The notes under the pieces: model-generated | The model's input: the letters and a program-made list of their open reading frames with translations, nothing else | Database searches by the model: none | What the model was told of the DNA's origin: nothing | DNA from: Chloroflexota bacterium | GTDB lineage: Bacteria; Chloroflexota; Dehalococcoidia; GIF9; UBA5629 | Assembly: GCA_016865855.1 (NCBI GenBank) | Contig: VGNX01000013.1 | Coordinates: forward strand, 1-38,070 | Direction: 5' to 3' | DNA: 38,070 nt | Program-made: the position numbers and the translations under genes | Part shown: positions 1 to 8,528 of the stretch, in pieces | How the letters are laid out: each line of letters starts with the position of its first letter | How positions within the stretch are numbered: the stretch's first letter is position 1

Positions 1-322
1 ATACATATCCTAGCTCTGGTCTTATATCTTTTGTCTTGGCTATGGCCTCCTTAGTAAACCTAGTTACCCAACTATAGACTGTAGAACCTGAAGGATAAAC
101 ACCATAAGCTTGTTTAAGATTTCTGCGGATAGCGTTCAGAGATAAGCCATCGTAGTAGAGGCTAACAGCTAAAGCTACTTGCTCTACTGGTGTTTGCATA
201 TATGGCAAGGCTGTGTTCGGCACGAACTTACGTTTGCAGTCGTTGCAATAGTAACGCTGTATGCCGTTGAAAGTGCCGAACTTCTTGATGTTTGTTGAGT
301 TACAATACTTACAGTTTATCAT
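1..322 (-). CDS. Transposase N-terminal part, zinc ribbon plus HTH (cut by window edge)
   Basis: Reading from an ATG at 322 leftward gives about 107 residues open to the window edge. The N-terminus is a zinc ribbon with two Cys pairs (CKYC and CNDC, residues 4-7 and about 25-28). A helical region with a helix-turn-helix look follows (LSLNAIRRNLKQAYGVYPSG, then a conserved-type YSW). This matches the DNA-binding head of DDE transposases of the IS6/IS1-like zinc-ribbon kind. The catalytic DDE part would lie to the left of the window. The start is only 3 bases past the stop of the next gene on the same strand. The exact IS family cannot be fixed from this fragment. Confidence 0.75.
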   Translation of the reverse strand, partial: MINCKYCNSTNIKKFGTFNGIQRYYCNDCKRKFVPNTALPYMQTPVEQVALAVSLYYDGLSLNAIRRNLKQAYGVYPSGSTVYSWVTRFTKEAIAKTKDIRPELGYV

Positions 323-325
323 GAT

Positions 326-832
326 TTATTTTACAACCATTATGCTTATCACCCACGGAATAAGCCATTGCAAAAAATAAAGAGCGGCAGCTCCCGCAAA
401 GGCTGATAAAATAATCATCGGAATCTTGTCACTACTATGTAATTCGAATGTAAAAATCTCCTCTTTATCTAAAATGGCCTCATTGCCCAATATTACCTCT
501 ATTTTTAGTACATATTCATTACCCTTACCAACCAAATATGGTAGACCTATTAAACCACCCAAGCGTTTATCGTTAGAGTAACTCTTACTTAATATACCGC
601 TACCACTACCATTTTTGACAAGCTCTTGCGTTTTTGCATTAACCAATTCCCAATTAAATTTTAATATCTGATAACCTGAGCGACTTTTCCAATATGGTTT
701 GGCATATAGCACAAGGTCTATCTTTTTACCACTAGAATATGGACACTTACGCATAAGCCAGCATTGCCTAAAACCGATGGGTACTACTATAAACTTAAAC
801 CCACCACCTAATAGTTCTCTATAATCTGGCAT
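326..832 (-). CDS. Hypothetical protein with C-terminal membrane anchor
   Basis: I do not recognise the family. From the ATG at 832 the product is 168 residues. The middle alternates short hydrophobic and polar stretches as in a beta-sandwich, and the last 30 or so residues form one or two hydrophobic segments (starting IPMIILSAFAGAAALYFLQW), so a C-terminal tail anchor is likely. The ATG at 832 has a purine-rich site GGGGGAAGAG just upstream. The frame stays open upstream to a TTG at 880, which would add 16 residues and has no clear ribosome site. The gene is richer in A and T than the operon to its right and abuts a transposase gene, so acquired DNA is plausible. Confidence 0.55.
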   Translation of the reverse strand: MPDYRELLGGGFKFIVVPIGFRQCWLMRKCPYSSGKKIDLVLYAKPYWKSRSGYQILKFNWELVNAKTQELVKNGSGSGILSKSYSNDKRLGGLIGLPYLVGKGNEYVLKIEVILGNEAILDKEEIFTFELHSSDKIPMIILSAFAGAAALYFLQWLIPWVISIMVVK

Positions 833-957
833 TAGTCTCTTCCCCCATGATACAATTCTATCATAGGTATGAGACAGCAACCACTTTAGAGCAGAACCCC
901 TAAAGGTCTGTCCCTACGACATCTTCACCTCGAGGGAGAGAGGAAAATCTACGGCCT

Positions 958-986
958 TTGCAAAGCATCTGGTTTTGGGCTACTAT
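958..986 (+). promoter_or_regulatory. Probable promoter of the dehydratase operon
   Basis: TTGCAA at 958-963, a 17-base spacer, and TACTAT at 981-986. The expected transcription start near 993 lies upstream of the AAAAGGAG ribosome site (1001-1008) and the GTG at 1020. This argues against the upstream TTG at 975 as the start codon. Two mismatches in each box keep this moderate. Confidence 0.4.
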
Positions 987-1019
987 TCTGATTTGGTGCG
1001 AAAAGGAGAAGCGACAAAA

Positions 1020-1808
1020 GTGGCTGTGGGGGTAGATATCGGGTCTCTGACTGCCAAAACCGTGGTTATGGACTCGGACTGCCACATCGCATCCTACAGG
1101 GTGATTCAAGGCAAAATCGTTGATGAAGCTGCGGGCATTGCATCTCTGAACCAGGCTCTAGCAGATGCACACTTAACCCAAGCTGAGATAGGTTTTCTCA
1201 TCACTACTGGATATGGCAGAAACATGGTGAGCTTCGGTCATAAGAGCATTACCGAGATTAGCTGTCATGCCAGAGGAGCGCAGTTTCTGTTTCCCGGTGT
1301 TAGAACGGTAATTGATATCGGGGGCCAAGACAGCAAAGTGATCTCCCTTAACGGTACAGGCAGCATAATCAACTTTGCTATGAATGACAAATGCGCCGCA
1401 GGTACCGGGCGGTTCCTCGAGGTAATGGCACATGCCCTTGAGGTACCAATTGAGGAGATGGGAGCACTTTCTCTTGAGGCCAAGAGCCCTGCCACCATAA
1501 GCAGCATCTGTACTGTTTTCGCTGAGTCCGAGGTGATCTCGTTGACAGCTCAGGGACGCACAAAACTGGATATAATCGCCGGCATCCACGAAGCCATCGG
1601 CAGGCGCATGCACAGCCTAGTCAATCATGTGGGTATGACACCCCCGGTGGTGATGAGCGGCGGAGTGGCTAAGAATGTCGGTGTAGTACACGTCCTGGAG
1701 AAGTTGCTTGAAACTGAAATAATTGTACCTCCAGAACCACAGATAGTAGGCGCTCTGGGAGCAGCTCTGTTTGCCAGGGACGAGCTAAAGGGGAAGGTAA
1801 AAGCATAA
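1020..1808 (+). CDS. 2-hydroxyacyl-CoA dehydratase activator (HgdC/BadF/BadG family ATPase)
   Basis: This is the ATP-hydrolysing activator that drives a low-potential electron from its [4Fe-4S] cluster into the dehydratase. From the GTG at 1020 it has 262 residues, the usual HgdC length. The actin-like ATPase motifs are visible: DIGS (6-9), DIGGQDSK (99-106) and MSGGVAKN (212-219). The cluster ligands shared by the homodimer are Cys125 (in CAAGTG) and Cys164 (in SICTVF). The start was chosen because AAAAGGAG lies 11 bases upstream and the reading begins directly with the ATPase strand. A TTG at 975 is an unsupported alternative. It is the first gene of a four-gene operon with both dehydratase subunits. 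A class I benzoyl-CoA reductase would need two such ATPase subunits, and only one is present. Confidence 0.92.
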   Translation: MAVGVDIGSLTAKTVVMDSDCHIASYRVIQGKIVDEAAGIASLNQALADAHLTQAEIGFLITTGYGRNMVSFGHKSITEISCHARGAQFLFPGVRTVIDIGGQDSKVISLNGTGSIINFAMNDKCAAGTGRFLEVMAHALEVPIEEMGALSLEAKSPATISSICTVFAESEVISLTAQGRTKLDIIAGIHEAIGRRMHSLVNHVGMTPPVVMSGGVAKNVGVVHVLEKLLETEIIVPPEPQIVGALGAALFARDELKGKVKA

Positions 1809-1870
1809 GGTAGCCAGTGGACGGGAAAATTTGTCGCTTTAATTTATGATTTAAGAAGGAGGGATTTCAA

Positions 1871-3016
1871 ATGCCGAGAAGCAAAATCAACGACATTATG
1901 GACAGATTCAGAGAAATTGTAGACAAACCTTATGAGAAGCTGAAACAGTGGAAAGAAGCGAATAAAAAGAAAATAGTGGGCTGCAGTCCTATGCACTTTC
2001 CCGAGGAGATGATACACGCCGCTGGCATGTTGCCTGTGGTGCTGCAAGAAACTGACGAGACAATCACTACAGGATTCTCCTACCTCTATCCCTTTTTCTG
2101 CGGCATCACCAGAAATTTAATAGACATCGGCGTAAAAGGCCAGCTCAGTTTTTTGGACGGGTTAATCTATGCTGATATCTGCGTTCAAAATCGCACCGCA
2201 GCCAGCATCTTAAGGCAGAACTTGCCTGCAATTCATGTGGAATTTGCCCAACTTCCGTCGTCCTTCACCAGAAAAGGTGTCATGGAAAATACGGTCAAGG
2301 AGTTGGATAGAATCAAGGCAAGCTTGGAAAAGTTGGCCGGGCGGAAGATTGATGACAAGTCTCTAAAGCAGAGCATTGCGGTTTATAACAAGAACCGCTC
2401 ATTGCTCAGGCGATTGCACGACCTGCACAAAGCAAATCTCAGGTTACTTCCTTATCGAGATATTCAGGTTATAGTCCAGTCCAGCATGCTGATGCCTAAA
2501 GAGGAACATACTGAACTTCTAGAAAAATTATTGGCCGAGATGGAAGGAATAAAGCCGCCTTCTGCAAAAGGAAACAAGCTGTTTCTCTCTGGACATCTCT
2601 GTCAGAGCCCGAAGGCCGACATATTGGACCTGATTGAGGGTGTGGGCGGAATCGTTGTGGACGATGACCTGTATACTGGCTACCGCTATTATGCGGTAGA
2701 TGCCGAGATGAACGGCAGCCCTGTTGAGGCTCTGGCCAAGCGTCATCTGGAGAAATCTCTTCCGGTACCTACACGAACAGGCTTGCCGATGAGATGGGAA
2801 AAGTACCTTGTGGAGAGAGTCAAGGCTTGCAGGGCACAAGGGGCTGTTGTTCTGCTGGTCAAGTTCTGCGAACCTCATCTTTTCTATTATCCGTTTATAA
2901 AAGATGCCTTAGCGGAAGCCGGCATACCACATATTATGGTGGAAACAGAACACGAGGTTGTATCCCTGGAAGGAGTCAGAACCAGGCTACAAGCGTTTAT
3001 TGAAATGCTGAAGTAA
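1871..3016 (+). CDS. 2-hydroxyacyl-CoA dehydratase subunit (HgdB/BcrB-like)
   Basis: A 381-residue member of the 2-hydroxyglutaryl-CoA dehydratase D-component family (the family also covers benzoyl-CoA reductase B and C). These subunits hold [4Fe-4S] clusters and use a ketyl-radical mechanism to remove water from a 2-hydroxyacyl-CoA. Family landmarks are VGCSPMHFPEEMIHAAGMLP near residues 36-55, YPFFCG (Cys77), ADICVQNR (Cys104) and a C-terminal KFCEPHLFYYPF. These cysteines are the likely cluster ligands. A strong AAGGAGG site precedes the ATG. It lies 62 bases after the activator gene and 52 before the second subunit. The substrate cannot be read from the sequence. Confidence 0.88.
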   Translation: MPRSKINDIMDRFREIVDKPYEKLKQWKEANKKKIVGCSPMHFPEEMIHAAGMLPVVLQETDETITTGFSYLYPFFCGITRNLIDIGVKGQLSFLDGLIYADICVQNRTAASILRQNLPAIHVEFAQLPSSFTRKGVMENTVKELDRIKASLEKLAGRKIDDKSLKQSIAVYNKNRSLLRRLHDLHKANLRLLPYRDIQVIVQSSMLMPKEEHTELLEKLLAEMEGIKPPSAKGNKLFLSGHLCQSPKADILDLIEGVGGIVVDDDLYTGYRYYAVDAEMNGSPVEALAKRHLEKSLPVPTRTGLPMRWEKYLVERVKACRAQGAVVLLVKFCEPHLFYYPFIKDALAEAGIPHIMVETEHEVVSLEGVRTRLQAFIEMLK

Positions 3017-3068
3017 GCATAAGCAATATAAAATATAAAAATAAAGCAGGAAGTTAGGAGGAAATAAA

Positions 3069-4346
3069 ATGGTGACACAGGTGAAAAAGGCAAACAAATT
3101 GAGCAGTGCTTCACTGATAGGACAGATGATGACAGCCTCTTTCGCGGATATCAAGAGACAGGCAGCAGAAGGTAAGAAAGTTGTCTGGGCTAACGGCCTC
3201 CCCGTTTATGTTCTGGCAAGAGCGGCCGATATGCCAGTGCTTCATGCCGAAGGCTTGATCGCTGGGCTAGCCGCGAAGAGGCTGGAAAAACCGTTTCAGG
3301 ATGCTGCCGAGGCCTTTGGTTTGTTGCCCGATACTTGCTCCTATGCGCGAAGCTTCATCGGTGCAGCCCGAATAACCAGAGGAGATTATCGACTCGACCC
3401 CTCGATGAACCAAGATTTGCTGCTGATGCCGAGGCCATCTTTATATGTTAACTCAGCCGGAGGCTGCGGTACCGGGCGTCCCTGGGGAGAAGCCATGGCT
3501 ACTCTGTTCAATGTTCCGGTATATCATTTCGAGCCGCGTTTTCTGTGGCATGAGTCTGACCTGAAAGATAGCGTAGCAGATTTCGTTCGCCAGGAGCAGG
3601 AATTCATTTCCCTACTAGAGAGGATAACCGGGAAGCCATATGATTGGGATCGCTTGAAAGAGCTGCTTGTTGAGGTAAAGAGGGCAGTTACCCTAAGGAA
3701 CGAAGCCATGAAACTGTGCCAGCATATCCCGTCACCCGCCAGTTTCTTTGATTGGGCAACTAACATAGCCGCTGTGGCTCACCTTATCGGTCTGCCGGGA
3801 ACTGGAGACTTACTGCAAAAGACGAAAGACGAAGTGGAGCAAAGGATTGCCAAAGGGGTAGGTGCCGTGGCTAATGAAAAATACCGCTTGTATTGGGATG
3901 GGATATTGACCTGGGGCAAAATTGGGGTACTCGCCAATAAATTTGCTGCGATGGATGCCTGCGTTGTTGCCGGTGCCTACACCCACCTGGTATGGTGGCC
4001 AAGGCCAGAACTGATTGACCCAGAGAAACCACTAGAGAGCATTGCCTACAATTGCTGTGACGTAGTGCTCCTGCGCAGCTACGAGCATAGGATAAAGGTT
4101 CTTTCCGATTTCTGCCGGGAATATTCTATAGATGGATTGGTGGTGAGTGAAACTCAGACTTGCCGAGCCTTCAATTCCCATGCCTTCATGATTATGGATG
4201 GCTTAGCCAGAAAGCTCGGCATACCGGCTGTTACCATCGGCGGAGACTCTTGTGATATAAGGTTCTACAGCGATGCTCAAGTGGACACCAGATTACAAGC
4301 TCTGCTTGAGACGATAGAGGCCAGAAGGAAAGTCAGACATATATAG
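3069..4346 (+). CDS. 2-hydroxyacyl-CoA dehydratase subunit (HgdA/BcrC-like)
   Basis: The second, larger subunit (425 residues) of the same dehydratase family. It pairs with the preceding gene to form the heterodimeric component D. Visible landmarks are ANGLPVYVLARAADMPVLHA near 41-60, Cys90 in DTCSYAR, the glycine-rich NSAGGCGTGRPWGE around Cys133, NCCDVVLLRSYEH, and SETQTCRAFN near the C-terminus. A TAGGAGG site lies 8 bases before the ATG. Spacing of about 50 bases on both sides and equally strong ribosome sites support one transcript encoding activator, subunit 1, subunit 2 and the DUF169 protein. The specific acyl-CoA is unknown. Confidence 0.87.
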   Translation: MVTQVKKANKLSSASLIGQMMTASFADIKRQAAEGKKVVWANGLPVYVLARAADMPVLHAEGLIAGLAAKRLEKPFQDAAEAFGLLPDTCSYARSFIGAARITRGDYRLDPSMNQDLLLMPRPSLYVNSAGGCGTGRPWGEAMATLFNVPVYHFEPRFLWHESDLKDSVADFVRQEQEFISLLERITGKPYDWDRLKELLVEVKRAVTLRNEAMKLCQHIPSPASFFDWATNIAAVAHLIGLPGTGDLLQKTKDEVEQRIAKGVGAVANEKYRLYWDGILTWGKIGVLANKFAAMDACVVAGAYTHLVWWPRPELIDPEKPLESIAYNCCDVVLLRSYEHRIKVLSDFCREYSIDGLVVSETQTCRAFNSHAFMIMDGLARKLGIPAVTIGGDSCDIRFYSDAQVDTRLQALLETIEARRKVRHI

Positions 4347-4392
4347 ATAGTTCAAGGTATAATGAGAAGCATAAAAAGGAGGTAGCTTAAAC

Positions 4393-5169
4393 ATGGAACT
4401 ACAGAAAATCAACGAAGCCTTGAATACCTACATTCGCCCTGGGGCATTCCCTGTAGCTGTTAAAATGACCAGTTCAGCAAGCGAGGTCCCGGAGAAAGCC
4501 AGGATGCCCAAGCGAGATTTGGGAGTGACCATGGCGGTATGCCAGGGGATAGCCATCGCCCGACGTCTGGGCTGGCTAATGGCTATGGGAAAAGAGGATA
4601 TGCTTTGCCCACCGGGTGCGCTCGGATTAGGACTCGTTCCAGCTAAAGAAAAGTTTTTGGACGGCAGTTTCAATGTACCTTTCTGGTTAAAAAGTCAGGA
4701 CATGAGGGCAAAAATGAATCGAAATCTGCCGCGGCTTGAGTACGGAAAGTACAGTCACGTTGTAATGGCGCCACTTCACAGGGCTGATTTCGAACCCCAG
4801 GTAATAATAGTCTATGGTAATCCGGCTCAGATATCGAGGTTAATTCAAAGTGCTGTTTATGCTACCGCCGAGCCTATCGTTTCCAGCAGCGCTGGTGGAT
4901 TTGCCTGCGGTGGCGAGATTACTGTGCCGATTCTGACCGACAAGTGCCAGGTAATTATAACCGGTGGTGGTGACCGAGCAATTGCCCAGGCAGATGACCA
5001 CGAGGTGGCTTTCGCTGCACCCATGAGCAAGGTAGAGGCGTTGGTTGAGGGACTTGAAGCGACTCACAAAGCCGGGATGAGGTATCCGACACCTGCTTTC
5101 CTTATGTATCAGGCGCAATTCCCGCCGGCCTTTGCCGAGTTCATGGATTATTTGAAGCAAGGCGACTAG
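4393..5169 (+). CDS. DUF169 family protein (COG2043)
   Basis: A 258-residue protein of the uncharacterised DUF169 family. Recognisable stretches are AVKMTSSASEVP (22-33), MAVCQGIAIARRLGW (47-61), LCPPGALGLG (71-80) and SSSAGGFACGGEITVPI (164-180). Cys50, Cys72, Cys172 and Cys185 are candidate metal or cluster ligands. There is no signal peptide or membrane segment. AAAAAGGAGG precedes the ATG, 46 bases after the second dehydratase subunit, so it is the last gene of that operon. A role in supporting the dehydratase (cluster, cofactor or substrate handling) is inferred from position only. Confidence 0.8.
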   Translation: MELQKINEALNTYIRPGAFPVAVKMTSSASEVPEKARMPKRDLGVTMAVCQGIAIARRLGWLMAMGKEDMLCPPGALGLGLVPAKEKFLDGSFNVPFWLKSQDMRAKMNRNLPRLEYGKYSHVVMAPLHRADFEPQVIIVYGNPAQISRLIQSAVYATAEPIVSSSAGGFACGGEITVPILTDKCQVIITGGGDRAIAQADDHEVAFAAPMSKVEALVEGLEATHKAGMRYPTPAFLMYQAQFPPAFAEFMDYLKQGD

Positions 5170-5171
5170 GC

Positions 5172-5200
5172 TAGAGATATTCTGCAGAAAGTGCTATTAT
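5172..5200 (+). promoter_or_regulatory. Probable argJ promoter, extended -10, near-leaderless
   Basis: TAGAGA (5172-5177), a 17-base spacer, then TG-C-TATTAT with the -10 at 5195-5200. The -10 block TGCTATTATAGTT is identical to that of the rRNA promoter at 37603-37615. The predicted start near 5207 leaves about 7 bases before the argJ ATG at 5214, and no Shine-Dalgarno sequence is present. Confidence 0.5.
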
Positions 5201-5213
5201 AGTTCCCTCGTTT

Positions 5214-6419
5214 ATGGGGACTAAGGTTAAAGCTATTATTTCAGGCACTGTTACCTCTCCGCAAGGCTTCCTGGCTGGAGCAGTTAAAGCAAGTATAAAG
5301 AGCCAAGAGAAACTCGATTTGGCTATCCTGTGCTCCGAGAAGCCTTGTGTGGCTGCTGGCGTCTTTACCACTAATGCCATTAAAGCAGCTCCAGTAATCC
5401 TGTCCCAGAAGCATCTGAAGAACAGGAGTGCTCAGGCAATTGTAGTCAATTCAGGTTGTGCCAACGCCTGCACTGGTGATTCAGGTATGGCTGATGCTGT
5501 TGAGATGGCAAGGTCAGTGGCTGAGAAGGTGGGGCTATCACCGGAGGATGTTTTGGTTGCCAGTACCGGCGTGATCGGGGTGCCATTGCCTATGGACCGG
5601 GTTCGGGCTGGTATCCGAAAGGTTGCCCTTACTAAGGAAGGAGGGCATGAGCTGGCCAGGGCGATGATGACTACCGATAATTTCCCCAAAGAGATGGCTA
5701 TATTTGTCGAATCGAAGCTAGGTGGGTTCACCATTGGTGGTGTGGCTAAAGGGGCAGGGATGATACATCCCGATATGGCTACCATGCTCTGCTTTCTGAC
5801 TACCGACGCGGCCGTGGATGCTCGCTTCCTAAAATCAGTATTGCAAAAAGCGGTGAATGTTTCCTTTAATATGATTACTATTGATGGTGATACCAGCCCC
5901 AGCGACACAGTGGTGATTTTGGCTAATGGCTTAGCTGGCACTGAGACAATAAACAGCCGCAACGGTGAACTCTTTCAAAAAGCCTTAGATGAGGTTTGTC
6001 TTCATCTGGCTAAATGTGTGGCTCGAGATGGTGAAGGTGCCACCAAGCTCATAGAGGTTGCCGTAGAAGGTGCTGTTAATGAAGCCCAAGCCCGCTTGGC
6101 GGCTCGTACCATAGCTAGCTCACCGCTGTTTAAGGCAGCTGTTCACGGCAATGACCCCAACTGGGGGCGCATTGTGGCGGCACTTGGTCGGAGCGGAGCA
6201 AAAGTAAACGAAAACCAGTTAGACGTTTATTTGAACGACGTTTGCGTTATGAAGCAAGGCAGCCCTGTGCCTTTTGGTAAAAAAGAGTTGAGTACTAGTT
6301 TATCCGGTAAGGAAGTATCGGTGAGATTGTACCTTAACCTCGGTGAAGGCAAAGCTACTGCTTGGGGGTGCGACCTATCTGAAGAATATGTTACTATAAA
6401 TAGCGCTTACACAAGTTAG
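5214..6419 (+). CDS. argJ: Bifunctional ornithine acetyltransferase / N-acetylglutamate synthase
   Basis: ArgJ moves the acetyl group from N-acetylornithine to glutamate, so arginine synthesis runs as a cycle. It may also make N-acetylglutamate from acetyl-CoA. The 401-residue length fits. Family motifs present are VFTTN (50-54), NSGCANACTG (80-89), STGVIG (118-123) and the self-cleavage site HPDMATML, where Thr190 becomes the N-terminal nucleophile of the beta chain. The C-terminus is complete (ending EEYVTINSAYTS). It opens the arginine cluster. The ATG has no ribosome site but lies just after an extended -10 promoter. Bifunctionality cannot be decided by reading alone. Confidence 0.93.
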   Translation: MGTKVKAIISGTVTSPQGFLAGAVKASIKSQEKLDLAILCSEKPCVAAGVFTTNAIKAAPVILSQKHLKNRSAQAIVVNSGCANACTGDSGMADAVEMARSVAEKVGLSPEDVLVASTGVIGVPLPMDRVRAGIRKVALTKEGGHELARAMMTTDNFPKEMAIFVESKLGGFTIGGVAKGAGMIHPDMATMLCFLTTDAAVDARFLKSVLQKAVNVSFNMITIDGDTSPSDTVVILANGLAGTETINSRNGELFQKALDEVCLHLAKCVARDGEGATKLIEVAVEGAVNEAQARLAARTIASSPLFKAAVHGNDPNWGRIVAALGRSGAKVNENQLDVYLNDVCVMKQGSPVPFGKKELSTSLSGKEVSVRLYLNLGEGKATAWGCDLSEEYVTINSAYTS

Positions 6420-6434
6420 CTAAGGTATTTAAAT

Positions 6435-6523
6435 GTCACCCTGAGAGTAAGCGAAGTGTCTGTAGATTCCTTGAGGGCCTGTCTGAAATGCTGAGAGATT
6501 CTTCGCTTCGCTCAGAATGCCAG
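6435..6523. repeat. Family A intergenic inverted repeat
   Basis: GTCACCCTGAG... on the left is answered by ...AGATTCTTCGCTTCGCTCAG on the right, giving a long imperfect hairpin between argJ and argB. The same arms recur at 12703, 17238, 19095, 20392, 30795 and 35269. Confidence 0.75.
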
Positions 6524-6551
6524 GTAGGAAGTTCAGAATAATAGGTGAGAT

Positions 6552-7340
6552 TTGAAAGCTATGGGACCTCTGGCCATCAAGATCGGCGGTAGCACTTTAG
6601 GCAGTACTGATACCACGGTTGAAGACCTGGTGACGCTGCAAAAAAGAGGCGTGCCACTGGTAGTAATTCACGGTGGTGCTAATGCCGTGTCCGGCTGGCT
6701 CGGACGATTGGGCATATCTACTAGCTTTGTTCGAGGCTTGAGGATAACCGATTTGGAGACACTGAGGGTGGTTACAGCGGTACTGGCTGGCTTGGTCAAT
6801 AAGGAGCTGGTATCAGCCATCTGGCGCTTAGGCGGCAAAGCCGTAGGCCTGAGTGGTGCTGACGGAGGCTTGATCCTAGCCAAAAATAAGACACCGGAAC
6901 TCGGATACACTGGGGAAGAATTGAAAGTTAATGTTGCTGTAATAGAGATATTACTAAAGGCTGGCTACATGCCAATCATAGCACCGATAAGTCTTGGCTT
7001 GCTGGAAGGCTTGGACATGGATACGAATTTGCTTAATGTTAATGGTGATACTGCCGCCGGTGAGATCGCCGCAGCTTTGAAGGCGGAAAAGCTTATTTTT
7101 CTAACCGATGTCCCTGGCCTTTATGATAGTTCAAAAAAACTCATCCGCAAATTAAGCCCACAGGATGCCAAGGAATTGGTTGCCTCTGGTGTGGCTTCTG
7201 GAGGTATGGTCGCCAAGATTGAGGCTTGTCTCATGGCCTTGACTAAGGTACCGATAACTCGAATTATTGATGGCAGGGTACCTCACGCTTTGCTTAATGA
7301 GGTTGAAGGCAAGGGAGATGGGACTGCGATTGGCTGGTAA
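6552..7340 (+). CDS. argB: Acetylglutamate kinase
   Basis: ArgB phosphorylates N-acetylglutamate, the second step of arginine synthesis. The 262 residues are typical. Motifs are KIGGS (10-14, phosphate binding), VVIHGGANAVS, RGLRITD (substrate loop), LNVNGDTAAGEIA and the terminal GGMVAKIEA. The start is ambiguous. A TTG at 6552 is only 3 bases after AGGTGA, whereas an ATG at 6561 (three codons later) is about 12 bases from it. The TTG reading is listed. The neighbours argJ and argD make the ArgB role secure over the related LysZ kinase. It is separated from argJ by a family A repeat. Confidence 0.92.
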   Translation: MKAMGPLAIKIGGSTLGSTDTTVEDLVTLQKRGVPLVVIHGGANAVSGWLGRLGISTSFVRGLRITDLETLRVVTAVLAGLVNKELVSAIWRLGGKAVGLSGADGGLILAKNKTPELGYTGEELKVNVAVIEILLKAGYMPIIAPISLGLLEGLDMDTNLLNVNGDTAAGEIAAALKAEKLIFLTDVPGLYDSSKKLIRKLSPQDAKELVASGVASGGMVAKIEACLMALTKVPITRIIDGRVPHALLNEVEGKGDGTAIGW

Positions 7341-7341
7341 G

Positions 7342-8526
7342 ATGGAACAGTGGCAGGAACTGGAACAGAAATTGTTTATGCGGACAACCAGACGGTTGCC
7401 AGTCACTCTGGTTCGAGGTCAAGGTGCCCGAGTCTGGGATACTGATGGCAAGGAATACCTTGATTTTGTTGGTGGCTGGGCGGTTAACAGTTTGGGACAT
7501 TGTCATCCGGTGGTGGTCAAAGCATTGATGGAACAGGCTAAAACTCTGATTCAGGCATCGAACCAGTTTTATACCATTCCTCAAGTACAACTGGCCAAAT
7601 TATTGGTTGATAACAGTTGCCTTGACAGGGTTTTCTTCTGTAACAGTGGTGCCGAGGCTAATGAGGGGGCAATGAAGCTAGCCCGCAGGTACGGTAAGCT
7701 CTGTCTCAATGGAGCTTATGAAATTATAACCACTTATGGCTCTTTTCACGGTCGGACTTTGGCTACGGTGGCAGCTACAGGGCAAGACAAATTCCAACAG
7801 CCTTATATCCCCCTACCAGATGGCTTTGTTAACGTAGAGTACAATAACATTGAAGCCATTAAAGCGGCGACCACAAATCGAACTTGCGCTGTAATGGTGG
7901 AACCTATTCAGGGCGAAGGTGGGGTTAATGTACCTGATGATAACTATCTTAAGAAGATACGAGCTTGGTGTGATGAGACAGGCATTCTACTGATTCTAGA
8001 TGAGATTCAAACTGGTGTTGGCCGAATAGGCAGCCTTTTCGCTTACGAGCAATATGGGGTTGAACCGGATATAATGACATTGGCCAAGGGATTGGGCAGT
8101 GGAGTGCCCATTGGGGTTTTCCTGGCCAAAGAACGAGCTTCGGTTTTTGCTCCAGGTGAGCATGGCTCCACTTATGGGGGCAATCCGTTGGTCTGTGCCG
8201 CTGGACTGGCAACGTTGAAATTTATCATCGATAATGACATACCAGGCAAAGTTAAAAAGGTGGGGCACTATTTCGTGGGTGGCCTGGAGAAATTGAAAGC
8301 CAAATTTGGTTTCATTTCTGATGTCAGAGGCCGCGGGCTGCTATTGGCTGTAGGCTTTGCTGATGATATGGCTGAAGAAGTGGTACTGACCTGCTTGAAG
8401 GAAGGCTTATTGGTCAATCAAGTCAAGCCAAATGCCTTGCGGTTTATGCCACCGCTTATTATCACTGAGAAAGATGTCGATGAAGCATTGGGTATTTTGA
8501 AAACAGTTTTCACTCGGAGGTTATGA
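7342..8526 (+). CDS. argD: Acetylornithine aminotransferase (class III, PLP)
   Basis: ArgD converts N-acetylglutamate semialdehyde to N-acetylornithine using glutamate and pyridoxal phosphate. From the ATG at 7342 it has 394 residues, the family norm. Visible are NSGAEANEGAMKLAR (101-115), SFHGRTLATVAATG (134-147), LDEIQTGVGR (219-228) and the PLP lysine K249 in TLAKGLGSG. Earlier in-frame ATGs (7267, 7318) overlap argB and add residues unlike the family, so they were rejected. The start follows the argB stop by one base and the gene ends inside the argG start (ATGA type overlap), suggesting translational coupling. Confidence 0.92.
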   Translation: MEQWQELEQKLFMRTTRRLPVTLVRGQGARVWDTDGKEYLDFVGGWAVNSLGHCHPVVVKALMEQAKTLIQASNQFYTIPQVQLAKLLVDNSCLDRVFFCNSGAEANEGAMKLARRYGKLCLNGAYEIITTYGSFHGRTLATVAATGQDKFQQPYIPLPDGFVNVEYNNIEAIKAATTNRTCAVMVEPIQGEGGVNVPDDNYLKKIRAWCDETGILLILDEIQTGVGRIGSLFAYEQYGVEPDIMTLAKGLGSGVPIGVFLAKERASVFAPGEHGSTYGGNPLVCAAGLATLKFIIDNDIPGKVKKVGHYFVGGLEKLKAKFGFISDVRGRGLLLAVGFADDMAEEVVLTCLKEGLLVNQVKPNALRFMPPLIITEKDVDEALGILKTVFTRRL

Positions 8527-8528
8527 CA

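Noticed and set aside
1173-1613. Minus-strand open frame inside the activator gene
   Set aside because: It is a shadow of the conserved plus-strand gene with no family features.
1020-4346. Class I benzoyl-CoA reductase
   Set aside because: That enzyme needs two BadF/BadG-type ATPase subunits. Only one is present.
6435-6523. Intrinsic terminator at the family A hairpin
   Set aside because: There is no T-run after the stem, and the copies occur both before and after genes.
7267-7341. Upstream start for argD
   Set aside because: It overlaps argB by over 70 bases and adds residues not typical of ArgD.
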